Of a DNA stretch of 49,512 nucleotides, positions 34,885 to 42,358 are shown piece after piece. This stretch comes from Acidimicrobiales bacterium (GTDB lineage: Bacteria; Actinomycetota; Acidimicrobiia; Acidimicrobiales; VFJN01). The stretch lies in assembly GCA_035316325.1 (NCBI GenBank), contig DATHJB010000012.1, positions 1-49,512 on the forward strand, read 5' to 3'. The notes beneath the pieces were generated by a model that was not told the DNA's origin, made no database searches, and saw only the letters and a program-made list of their open reading frames with translations. Position 1 is the stretch's first letter. The number at the start of each line of letters is the position of its first letter. The position numbers and the translations under genes are program-made.

Positions 34885-37797
34885 TCATGCGGGCGTCGCC
34901 ATCGGGGCGGCGCCCGTCGACGTCATGAGCGCCTCGCCCTCGGCCCGCGCCGGGCCGCCAGCGAGGAGCAGCGTCCGGGCCTGCTGGTAGACGCAGCCGG
35001 CCGACGCGAACGCCTCGGCCAGGGGGACGAGGCCGTCGCCACTCCCCTCCCCCGACTCCGACCCCTGCCCCGACACCGACCGCAGCAGCTCCGCCCGGTC
35101 GACGATGACGCCGGCGACGGGGTTGCCGGCCGTGATCGACCGGGCCGTCGCCAGGCGTTCGTCCTGGTCGTCGAGCCCGGCCAGCACCGCCGACTCGGCC
35201 CACAGGGCGGCGTACCAGTGCCGCCACACCGCGGTGTGCGACCGGTCGAACGACTCCGGCCCGTGCTCCAGCACGGCGACCGCGGCGTCGACCTCGCCCC
35301 GGTGCAGCCGCAGGATCGCCTCGAACGTCGGCTCGTACCCTGTCTCCGGCCCCGAGTAGGCGGAATACGCCGACGACCGCATCGCCGTGAAGACCTCCAG
35401 CCACTCCGCCCGCGCCTCGTCGTCGCCCCGCAGGCCGAACGTCATCGCCGCAGCCGCCGGAGCGACGGCGAACCCGTGGAGCCGCCGCCGCCCGACCCGC
35501 TCCCAGCCGATCCGGAACTGCTCGGCCAGCTTCACCACCTCGTCGAGCTCGCCCGCCAGCGCCGAGCGCACCATGAGCCAGTTGACCAGGAGGTGGTCCT
35601 CGCCCCGGTGGAACAGCAGGTCGCGCCGGCGCTCGGCGTAGCGACGGGCGGTGGCCAGGTCGCCGGCGCCGATGCTGGTCATCGTGGCCATGTGCAGGGC
35701 GTCGGTCAGCTCGAAGGCCAGGTCGACCCTCGCCGGCTGGCCGGCCAGGTACTCGAGCCGGCGCCGGGTGGTGGCGGCACCCTCCAGCACCTGTCCGTGC
35801 GCCAGGTGGATGACGGTGAGGTAGTCGAGGGCAGCGCTCTCCATGCGCTGGTCGTCGACCTGCCCGGCCAGCTCCAGGGCTCGCTCGCCCTCGGCCACGC
35901 TCGACGAGCGCGGTGCACAGCCACCTACCTCCACGGTGAGGACGGCGGCCGCCACCCGAGGGTCGTTGCCGGCGACGGTCCGGGCCTGGGCGAGCAGCTC
36001 CGCCACCTCTTCCGTTGGCGGCAGCTCCGACAGCAGGCCCGGCGACCGGCTGAGCAGCTCGGCCGCCCGGGTGAGCCAGAGCGCCGCGGCGACGTGGTCG
36101 TCGGCTCGGCGGGCGGCGTCGGCGGCAGCCCGGAACAGCCGTAGGGCCTCGTCGCCGTCGAGCCTCGACAGGGCGGTGTCGCCGGCCAGCCCCAGCGCCG
36201 GCGCGGCCACCCGGTCGTCGTCGCCGGCGAGCCGTGCGGCGTCCTCGAACCGGCTCTGCGCCTCGCTGGCCAGGCCCCGGGCGAACGTCAGCTCGGCCAG
36301 CCGCAACGCCAGCTCGTGCGCCTCTACCTGCAGCTTCTCGACTCCCGTGGCCCAGCCGAGCGCGGCCCGGAGGTCGTCGGCGACGGCGTCGAACGACGGG
36401 CCGGCGTCGTCGTCGTCGAGGTCGAGGGAGCGGGCGGTCGCCAGGCACCACGCCAGGTGACGAGTGCGGACGTCGTCGCCCTCGCCGACCTCGTCGAGCC
36501 GCTCCTGGCCGTACTGCCGGATCGTCTCCAGCATCCGGTACCGGGTGACGCCCCGAGCCGGGTCGACACCCACGACGAGGAGGCTGTGATCAGCCAGCCG
36601 GGCCAGGGTCTCCGCCACACCGCCCGACCCAGGGTCAGCCACGCCCGACGACCCGAGGTCGGACCGACCGTCCGTCGCCGTCACCACGACCGTGGCGGCG
36701 TCGGCCGTGAAGGGCGCTGCGAGCACGGCCACCCGCCGGAGGACAGCCTGGTCGTCGGAGGTGAGCAGCTCGTAGCTCCAGTCGAGCATCGAGCGCAGCG
36801 ACCGGTGGCGGTCGTCGAGCCGGGAGCCGCCGGTGAGGACGCCCAGCCGGTGGGCCAGCCCGGCCTCGAGCCCGCCCAGCCCCAGGGCGCTGACTCGAGC
36901 AGCCCCGAGCTCGATCGCCAGGGCCAGGCCGTCGAGGCTCTCGCAGACGGCCTCGACCCGGCGGCGGTCGTCGTCCGACGCCGGCACCCACCCGGCCAGG
37001 CCGGCACGGTCGAGGAACAGGGCCACGGCGTCGCCCCCGTCGTCGCCCGACCGGGACAGGCCGGCCACCGGGAACACCGACTCGTACGGCACCAGCAGCC
37101 GGGCCCGGCTCGTCGCCAGCACCACGACCTGCGGGCAGTCCGACAGCAGCCGCTCCACGAACCGGACGACGCCGTCGACCAGGTGCTCGCAGTTGTCCAG
37201 CACGAGCAGGGCCTCCGCGTCGCGCAGTCGGGCGGTGACAGTGTCGGTGAGCGACTGGCCCGGCAGCTCGCCGTAGCCGAGAGACGCCGCCACCGCCGCG
37301 CCGACCATGGCGGGGTCGGTCACGGGCACGAGGTCGACGTACCGGCTGCCGGCGGCGTAGCGGTCGGCGACGTCGGCGGCCACGGCCAGCGCCAGCCGGG
37401 TCTTGCCCACCCCACCGGGACCGACGGCGGTGACCAGGCGGTTCCGGGTGAGCGCCGCGGCCAGGTCGGCCCGCTCCGACGCCCGCCCCACGAACGACGT
37501 CAACGGCCGCGGCAGCACCGGAGCGACGGCGGCCGGGGTGACGGCGGGTGGCACAACGGAGTCACCGCCATCACTGCCCGCTTCGGCCCCGAGGCTCTCG
37601 GCGACGTCGACCAGGCCCCGGCGGTCGTCCACCATCAACTTGCGCAACAGCGACGACACGTGGCTCTCGACCGTCCGCACCGAGATGTACAGCCGGGCGG
37701 CGATCTCGGCGTTGGTCCGGTGCTCGCCGACCAGGGCCAGCACCTCGGCCTCCCGATCGGAGACCAAGGCATCACGGAGCACGGACGACGACTTCAC
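34885..37797 (-). CDS. Large STAND-ATPase regulator with N-terminal LuxR helix-turn-helix
   Basis: 970 aa from the GTG at 37795-37797 (KSSSVLRDALVS follows); the frame is open 11 codons further. A LuxR-type HTH is at residues 11-68 (REAEVLALVGEHRTNAEIAA, then RTVESHVSSLLRKL), which is the N-terminus, opposite to LAL/MalT regulators where it is C-terminal. A STAND NTPase follows: SFVGR (101-105), Walker A GPGGVGKT (126-133) and Walker B LLVLDNCEH (197-205). The last about 500 residues are helical TPR-like repeats, probably the inducer-sensing arm. Targets are unknown. It could regulate the secreted hydrolase upstream, which lies 63 bp away on the same strand. Confidence 0.88.
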   Translation of the reverse strand: MKSSSVLRDALVSDREAEVLALVGEHRTNAEIAARLYISVRTVESHVSSLLRKLMVDDRRGLVDVAESLGAEAGSDGGDSVVPPAVTPAAVAPVLPRPLTSFVGRASERADLAAALTRNRLVTAVGPGGVGKTRLALAVAADVADRYAAGSRYVDLVPVTDPAMVGAAVAASLGYGELPGQSLTDTVTARLRDAEALLVLDNCEHLVDGVVRFVERLLSDCPQVVVLATSRARLLVPYESVFPVAGLSRSGDDGGDAVALFLDRAGLAGWVPASDDDRRRVEAVCESLDGLALAIELGAARVSALGLGGLEAGLAHRLGVLTGGSRLDDRHRSLRSMLDWSYELLTSDDQAVLRRVAVLAAPFTADAATVVVTATDGRSDLGSSGVADPGSGGVAETLARLADHSLLVVGVDPARGVTRYRMLETIRQYGQERLDEVGEGDDVRTRHLAWCLATARSLDLDDDDAGPSFDAVADDLRAALGWATGVEKLQVEAHELALRLAELTFARGLASEAQSRFEDAARLAGDDDRVAAPALGLAGDTALSRLDGDEALRLFRAAADAARRADDHVAAALWLTRAAELLSRSPGLLSELPPTEEVAELLAQARTVAGNDPRVAAAVLTVEVGGCAPRSSSVAEGERALELAGQVDDQRMESAALDYLTVIHLAHGQVLEGAATTRRRLEYLAGQPARVDLAFELTDALHMATMTSIGAGDLATARRYAERRRDLLFHRGEDHLLVNWLMVRSALAGELDEVVKLAEQFRIGWERVGRRRLHGFAVAPAAAAMTFGLRGDDEARAEWLEVFTAMRSSAYSAYSGPETGYEPTFEAILRLHRGEVDAAVAVLEHGPESFDRSHTAVWRHWYAALWAESAVLAGLDDQDERLATARSITAGNPVAGVIVDRAELLRSVSGQGSESGEGSGDGLVPLAEAFASAGCVYQQARTLLLAGGPARAEGEALMTSTGAAPMATPA

Positions 37798-37860
37798 GCC
37801 CTCAATCCTCGCAGCCCGGCGCCCAACCACCCACGGTGGCGGGCGCCGGGGCGTGCAGGG

Positions 37861-38745
37861 TCAGGGCAGGTTCTTCTCTGCCTGGTTCTCCCAGCTGGTG
37901 TTGGTGTTGATCTCCGGCGGGCTACCGACGTACGCCCCGCGGGCCGTCGCGTTGCCCTGCAGGGTGTACAGCAGCCAGGCGGTGAGGTAGCCGAGGTAAC
38001 CCCCTCCGTTGCCCTGGATGTTGTTGTGACCGGCGCCCTTGAGCGACGCCTTGGCGGCCGGCCCGGGGAGCTGGTTGTAGTAGCCGGTCTGACCGGCGGC
38101 GCTGGCGATGAGCCAGTCGGTGCTGCCGGTCATGAGCAGGACGGGGTTGGTGAGCGCCCCCCAGTTGGTGACGTGCTCGGGGCTGACCCACGTCGGGTTC
38201 GGATAGTTGAAAGCCACCGTGCTCTTGATGAGGCCGCCCGACAGGACCGTGGCGTTGGTCGCACCGGACGCCCCCTGCGAGTGGCCGGCCGCGGCGACCT
38301 TCGTCGTGTCGAGCTTCCCGAAGAAGGTGCTCGACGCGCTGCTGTTCTGGTTCACCAGGTAGTTCGCCCCGGCGAGCACCTCGACGCCGCTGCCGGTCGC
38401 CGTGCTGGTGCTCGCCACCACGGCGAAGCCCCAGCTGGCGAGGTGCTGCAGCACGCCCGTGTAGTTGCTCGGCGTGGCACCGGTGCCGTTGCCCCAGGTC
38501 ACGATCGGGTGGTCGACGCCACCCGCACCGAGGTTGGTCGGGTAGTACAGGACGTACGACCCGGCCGCGTCGCTGACGTTGGCCGTGCTGACGGCCCAGG
38601 TCCCGGCGACCTTGTACTGCGTCTCGATCGCCGAGGCCGCTCCAGCCGGTTGGGGCGCGAGGGCCCCCATCGACGTGATCAGGGCGGCCAAAGCCACCAT
38701 GACCGCGACGTGCCGGCGCCAACCGGCGCTGCGCGCTGCCCGCAT
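37861..38745 (-). CDS. Secreted alpha/beta hydrolase (cutinase/polyesterase-like)
   Basis: 294 aa from the ATG at 38743-38745, with GGGAG 8 bases upstream. A Sec-type signal peptide is present: positively charged MRAARSAGWRRH, a hydrophobic core to about residue 30, and a cleavage site near AGAAS (35-39). The mature domain has GHSQG with Ser156, Asp210 (GSTDW) and His240 (GAGHN). The triad and the N-terminal VLYYPTNLGAGGVDHPIV strand resemble extracellular dienelactone-hydrolase-like esterases, a group that includes cutinases and polyester hydrolases. Those classic enzymes read GHSMGG at the nucleophile, so the substrate remains open. Confidence 0.82.
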   Translation of the reverse strand: MRAARSAGWRRHVAVMVALAALITSMGALAPQPAGAASAIETQYKVAGTWAVSTANVSDAAGSYVLYYPTNLGAGGVDHPIVTWGNGTGATPSNYTGVLQHLASWGFAVVASTSTATGSGVEVLAGANYLVNQNSSASSTFFGKLDTTKVAAAGHSQGASGATNATVLSGGLIKSTVAFNYPNPTWVSPEHVTNWGALTNPVLLMTGSTDWLIASAAGQTGYYNQLPGPAAKASLKGAGHNNIQGNGGGYLGYLTAWLLYTLQGNATARGAYVGSPPEINTNTSWENQAEKNLP

Positions 38746-38882
38746 GTTGTTGTCTCCCAGATGTCCCCATGACGCCGCGGTGCGACGTCGGTTCCCCAAT
38801 AGGTCCGCCCGCCGGACGACCAGTCCGCGCCGCCAGCAGAGCGGGCGTGACCTTACGCTGTATGGCTGCGGCTCGCCCGGGC

Positions 38883-38904
38883 GACTAGAACGGTTGCTCT
38901 AGTC
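38883..38904. promoter_or_regulatory. 22-bp operator-like palindrome before the alcohol dehydrogenase
   Basis: GACTAGA (38883-38889) and TCTAGTC (38898-38904) are perfect inverted 7-bp arms around an 8-bp spacer, ending 19 bp before the ATG at 38924. The half-site TAGAAC recalls sites of TetR regulators of the KstR/FadR-like type, but the spacing differs from the KstR consensus. The regulator is unknown. Confidence 0.55.
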
Positions 38905-38923
38905 ACGGATCGGGAGGACTCGG

Positions 38924-40036
38924 ATGCAGCAACTCACGTGTGTCGGGCCCGGGCGGGTCGAGTGGATCGACGTGCCCGAGCCGGAGATCGAGGGCCCCGA
39001 CGAGGCGCTCGTCCGGCCGCTGGCGACCGCCCGCTGCGCCATCGATCCGATCCTGATGGCCGGCGGTCCTGTGGGCGCGGGCGGGGGCGGGGGCGGCGCT
39101 TCGGGTGGGTCCGGCGACGGCGGCGGGGGTGGGTTCGCCCTGGGTCACGAGGCGGTGGCGGAGGTCGTGGCCGTGGGGTCGGCGGTGACGGGGCTCTCGG
39201 TCGGGCAGGTGGTGGTGCCGGCGTTCCAGGTGAGCTGCGGTCGGTGCGGGCGGTGCGCCCGGGGGCAGACGGCGGTGTGCGAGAGCTACCCGGTGCTGTC
39301 CGACTACGGGATGCAGCCGCTGTCGGGGGTCGAGTACGGCGGGATGCTGTCAGACCTGGTGCGGGTGCCGCACGCCTCGGCGATGCTGCACGTGGCGCCG
39401 CCGGGTGTGCCGCCGGTCGAGCTGGCGGGCGTGGCCGACAACGTGGCCGACGGCTACCGGGCCGTGGCACCCCACGTGGCCGAGCTCCCGGGCGCCGACG
39501 TGTTGGTGGCGTGCCACGGCAACCACGGGATCGGGTTGTTCGCGGCGCAGGCGGCGGTGGCGCTGGGCGCCGGGCGGGTGACGTTCGCCTCCGACGACCC
39601 GGCGGCGCTGGCGCTGGCGGAGCGGGTGGGCGCGGCGCCGTTGCGGACCGCCTTCGGCCGGCGTGACGGCCGCTTCCCCATCGTCGTCGACTGCGGCCTG
39701 CGGGCGGAAGGGCTGCAGTACGCCGTGGCGTCGACCGAGCCGGAGGGCGTCTGCCACAGCGTGTCCGGCTACGTCGACACCCGAGGGCCCGAGTTCGCCC
39801 TGCCGTTCCTGAGGATGTACACGCTGGGGATCCGGTTCCTGATGGGCCGCGTGCACGCCACCGCCGTGATCCCCGAGGTGCTCGACCTGATCGCCGCCGG
39901 CCGCCTCCGCCCCTCCGAGGTGACCACACAGCTCGTCGCCTGGGACGACGCCGCCGCCCGCTACACCGACCCCACCATCAAGCTCGTCGTGGCCCGAGAC
40001 GAGGCCCACAACCAAGTCGAGCCCCCCACGCCGTGA
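38924..40036 (+). CDS. Zinc-dependent alcohol dehydrogenase (MDR superfamily) with a Gly-rich insertion
   Basis: 370 aa, ATG at 38924 with GGGAGGA upstream. Catalytic zinc ligands Cys38 and His75-Glu76 (GHE), and structural zinc cysteines 105, 108, 111 and 119 (CGRCGRCARGQTAVC), are all present. The NAD(P) domain is atypical: the usual GxGxxG reads CHGNHGIGLFAAQAAV. A run of about 22 residues, nearly all Gly, Ala or Ser (49-70), is inserted just before the GHE motif, where most relatives have a short loop. The palindrome 38883-38904 lies upstream. The last codons run up to tRNA-Lys 22 bp away. Confidence 0.88.
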   Translation: MQQLTCVGPGRVEWIDVPEPEIEGPDEALVRPLATARCAIDPILMAGGPVGAGGGGGGASGGSGDGGGGGFALGHEAVAEVVAVGSAVTGLSVGQVVVPAFQVSCGRCGRCARGQTAVCESYPVLSDYGMQPLSGVEYGGMLSDLVRVPHASAMLHVAPPGVPPVELAGVADNVADGYRAVAPHVAELPGADVLVACHGNHGIGLFAAQAAVALGAGRVTFASDDPAALALAERVGAAPLRTAFGRRDGRFPIVVDCGLRAEGLQYAVASTEPEGVCHSVSGYVDTRGPEFALPFLRMYTLGIRFLMGRVHATAVIPEVLDLIAAGRLRPSEVTTQLVAWDDAAARYTDPTIKLVVARDEAHNQVEPPTP

Positions 40037-40058
40037 GCGTTACACTGTCCTGCTCCAC

Positions 40059-40131
40059 GCTCCTCTAGCTCAATTGGCAGAGCAACGGACTCTTAATCCG
40101 CAGGTTCTGGGTTCGAGTCCCAGGGGGAGTA
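40059..40131 (+). tRNA. tRNA-Lys (anticodon CTT)
   Basis: Acceptor GCTCCTC pairs with GGGGAGT (one G-T at the first position, one T-G inside). The D arm is TAGCTCAATTGGCAGAGC, anticodon stem CGGA/TCCG with loop containing CTCTTAA (anticodon CTT), and T arm CTGGGTTCGAGTCCCAG. Discriminator A at 40131; CCA is not encoded. A -10-like TACACT lies at 40041-40046. A strong hairpin follows at 40136-40170. Confidence 0.94.
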
Positions 40132-40135
40132 CGAC

Positions 40136-40170
40136 GAAGGTCCTGGTCAGCGCCCCTGACCGGGACCTTC
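40136..40170 (+). terminator. Terminator-like hairpin after tRNA-Lys
   Basis: GAAGGTCCTGGTCA (40136-40149) pairs with TGACCGGGACCTTC (40157-40170): 14 bp with one T-G pair and a 7-nt loop. It starts 4 bases after the tRNA. There is no long T-run, which is common in high-GC actinobacterial terminators. Confidence 0.7.
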
Positions 40171-40186
40171 TGCGTCATTCCCGGGA

Positions 40187-40234
40187 AGGTGTACCGGGAA
40201 GACCTTCGCGCTTTCCGGGAACGCCGGTACACCT
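40187..40234. repeat. Perfect 11-bp inverted repeat (26-nt loop)
   Basis: AGGTGTACCGG at 40187-40197 is repeated as CCGGTACACCT at 40224-40234. The loop holds a further GGAA/TTCC match, so a larger folded structure is possible. It lies just after the tRNA-Lys terminator. Confidence 0.6.
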
Positions 40235-40278
40235 CCCCGAGTGCCCCGTCTTGAATCGGCCTCCGTCGCGATATGCCA

Positions 40279-40312
40279 GCCGGCCGCCAACTGGGACCCG
40301 CTGGCGGCCGGC
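40279..40312. repeat. Perfect 11-bp inverted repeat (12-nt loop)
   Basis: GCCGGCCGCCA at 40279-40289 and TGGCGGCCGGC at 40302-40312 form a GC-only stem around ACTGGGACCCGC. No T-run follows. Confidence 0.6.
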
Positions 40313-40598
40313 ACTGAGCGTGGCGGTTCAGCCGGACATCGACCGACACACAGGGTGAGCGGGATCACCCTGATGGAGGATTGCTTCGGGCGTTGTGGGT
40401 GTGGTCGTAGCGTCGGGGGTCTGGTGGGTGGCCGAGGGCTTGCCGACGATCCCCGCCGGCGACGGCCGGTACGCGGCACCGACCGGTGAGAGCCGCATCA
40501 CGTTCCTGCCATGACCGACGGTCTGCCTCAGTTCCAGGACTCGGGTCGGTGTAGGCGTCGGCGAAGGCCGTGATGCGCTCGACCGTAGGATCCCGGCG

Positions 40599-41234
40599 AT
40601 GCCGCCATCCTCGGAGGAGACCCGCCGCAAGCTGATCGACGCTGCGGCTCGGGGCTTTGCCGACGAGGGGGTGTTCACGGCGTCGCTCCTCGACATCACC
40701 CGCCGGGCGGGCCAACGCAACCGGGGGGCGCTGCACTACCACTTCGGGTCGCGCGACGGGGTGCTGTGCGCCGTGCTGGACCGTCACGTCGACTTCCTCC
40801 GCCGGCGTGAGGGCGAGCTGCTGGGGGTGGCCCGCCGGTCGAGCGACGACGATGTGCGCTCGGTGGTGGAGGCCATCGTCCGCCCTGCGGTGGAGCTGGC
40901 CGAGACCGGATGGCGCGGGCGTTGCTTCCTCGTGATCCTGGCTCAGCTGGTGGAGGAGGACCAGGCCTCGCTGGCGCCCGAGGTGCAGGAGGTGCTGTCG
41001 CGCACCGGCGGTTACGAGGTCTACGCCCTGTTGGCCGAGCGCATGACGCCGGTGGCCGACGACGTCGCCACCGAACGCATCTCGCTCGTGACCACCTTCA
41101 TCCTCCGCGCGGTGGCCGACCGGGCCCGCGCCCGCGAGCGCACCACCCGCGGCGGTCGACGCCAGCTCGACCTCGACGGCTTCACCGCCAACCTCGTCTC
41201 CCTCGTCACCGCCATGGCCACCGCCCCCGCGTGA
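40599..41234 (+). CDS. TetR-family transcriptional regulator
   Basis: 211 aa from the ATG at 40599, AGGA 8 bases upstream. The HTH occupies about residues 8-56 (RRKLIDAAARGFADEGVFTA, then DITRRAGQRNRGALHYHFGS). The ligand domain is helical, with EDQASLAPEVQEVLSRTGGY typical of the TetR_C group. It is followed after 86 bp by the quinone oxidoreductase and sulfotransferase genes on the same strand, with a consensus -35 box and an imperfect palindrome in the gap. It most likely controls those two genes. Confidence 0.87.
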   Translation: MPPSSEETRRKLIDAAARGFADEGVFTASLLDITRRAGQRNRGALHYHFGSRDGVLCAVLDRHVDFLRRREGELLGVARRSSDDDVRSVVEAIVRPAVELAETGWRGRCFLVILAQLVEEDQASLAPEVQEVLSRTGGYEVYALLAERMTPVADDVATERISLVTTFILRAVADRARARERTTRGGRRQLDLDGFTANLVSLVTAMATAPA

Positions 41235-41255
41235 CGACGTCCGCCGTCGCGAGCG

Positions 41256-41277
41256 TTGACATAAGGACCCCTCTTTA
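41256..41277 (+). promoter_or_regulatory. Promoter with consensus -35 and overlapping dyad before the quinone oxidoreductase
   Basis: TTGACA (41256-41261) is a perfect -35. A weak -10 TTACGG lies 17 bp downstream (41279-41284). In the spacer, TAAGGA (41262-41267) and TCTTTA (41272-41277) form an imperfect dyad around CCCC, where a repressor would block RNA polymerase. Confidence 0.45.
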
Positions 41278-41320
41278 GTTACGGTCACGCCAGGGGAACG
41301 GCGAGCGTAGGGGGACGGTC

Positions 41321-42349
41321 GTGCAGGCAGTTCGGGTCGTCCGTCACGGGCGACCGACCGAGGCCATCGAGCTGGGCGACGTCGAGGTGCCCGAGCCGGG
41401 GCCGGGCCAGGTGCGGGTGGCGGTCAGCGCCGCGTCGCTGAACTTCGGCGACATCGCGCGCTGCCGTGGCGGCGTGGCGGCGGTGATGGCCGAGCCCCCG
41501 TTCACGCTGGGCATGGACGTGGCCGGCACAGTCGACGCCGTAGGTGACGGCGCCGATGCCACCGTCGGTCAGCGGGTAGTTGGCATCGCCTCGCAATCGC
41601 TCGGCGGGATGGCCGAGTACGCGCTGTGCGGTGCCGTGTTCGAGGCGCCGCCGGAGCTCGACGACGTGCAGGCCGCGGCGTTCACCCTGCCGTTCCACCT
41701 CGGCTGGCTGGCCCTGCACGAGCGGGCCCGGCTGGAGGCCGGCGAGACCGTGCTGGTGCGGGCCGGGGCCAGCGCCGTCGGCACCGCCGCCATCCAGCTC
41801 GCCGTCGCTGCCAAGGCCCACGTGCTCGCCGTGGCCGGCGGGCCCGACAAGGCGAAGCTGTGCCTCGACCTCGGCGCCGAGCGGGCGATCGACCACACGG
41901 CCGACGACGTGTTCGACGTCGTGATGGACCACACCGACGGCCACGGAGCCGACGTCATCTACGACCCCATCGGGGGCGAGCAGACCGAGGCCATGTGGAC
42001 GTGTGCGGCCCTTGGGGGGCGCTACCTGCCGGTGGGCTTCAACGACGATCCCGAGTCGGGGCTCACCGGCCGCCCGCTGCGCAAGGTGTCGATGGCGAAC
42101 GTGTCGGTGGTCGGCGTGATCCTCGCCTACCTCGAGGCGCCGCTCGAGTTCCGGCGCTTCGGCATCAACCCGTTCCCGCCCGAGACCGGTCGGCGGGTCC
42201 ATGCGGCCCTGCTCGAGCTGGTGGCCAGCGGGGCGATCCGCCCCACCATCGGCCGTCGCATCGGCCTGGCCGACGTGGCGTCAGCCCTCGAGGACCACGA
42301 GGCCCGGCGCACGTCGGGCCGCACGGTCGTCGACCTCTCACGCTCGTAG
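41321..42349 (+). CDS. NADPH:quinone oxidoreductase-like zinc-independent MDR protein
   Basis: 342 aa, GTG at 41321 with GGGGGA 8 bases upstream. The N-terminal GroES-like domain (RVVRHGRPTEAIELGDVEVP) lacks the zinc ligands of alcohol dehydrogenases. The Rossmann part has VLVRAGASAVGTAAIQLAVA and ALGGRYLPVGF. Typical reactions are NADPH-dependent reduction of quinones or of enoyl compounds; a trans-enoyl-CoA role is possible because the neighbourhood is lipid-oriented. A sulfotransferase gene follows after 9 bp, so the two form an operon. Confidence 0.88.
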   Translation: MQAVRVVRHGRPTEAIELGDVEVPEPGPGQVRVAVSAASLNFGDIARCRGGVAAVMAEPPFTLGMDVAGTVDAVGDGADATVGQRVVGIASQSLGGMAEYALCGAVFEAPPELDDVQAAAFTLPFHLGWLALHERARLEAGETVLVRAGASAVGTAAIQLAVAAKAHVLAVAGGPDKAKLCLDLGAERAIDHTADDVFDVVMDHTDGHGADVIYDPIGGEQTEAMWTCAALGGRYLPVGFNDDPESGLTGRPLRKVSMANVSVVGVILAYLEAPLEFRRFGINPFPPETGRRVHAALLELVASGAIRPTIGRRIGLADVASALEDHEARRTSGRTVVDLSRS

Positions 42350-42358
42350 GACGCAGAC

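Larger units (their letters stand above)
40171..40598. other. Non-coding 428-bp region with two further perfect stem-loops
   Basis: The gap between the tRNA-Lys terminator and the TetR gene shows no credible gene; an open frame of 82 codons at 40241 lacks any family resemblance. Two perfect 11-bp inverted repeats are present at 40187-40234 and 40279-40312. A CCGGGAAG direct repeat lies at 40181-40188 and 40194-40201. No duplicate of the tRNA 3' end, as expected for an integrated element, was seen. Confidence 0.5.

Noticed and set aside
38883-38904. KstR operator before the alcohol dehydrogenase
   Set aside because: The half-site TAGAAC fits, but the arms are spaced 2 bp wider than the KstR consensus TnnAACnnGTTnnA; kept only as an unassigned palindrome.
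40241-40489. 82-codon open frame after tRNA-Lys
   Set aside because: No Shine-Dalgarno, no family resemblance, and it spans a perfect stem-loop; more likely non-coding.
40059-40598. tRNA-Lys as integration site of a genomic island
   Set aside because: No integrase gene and no repeat of the tRNA 3' end were found in the window.
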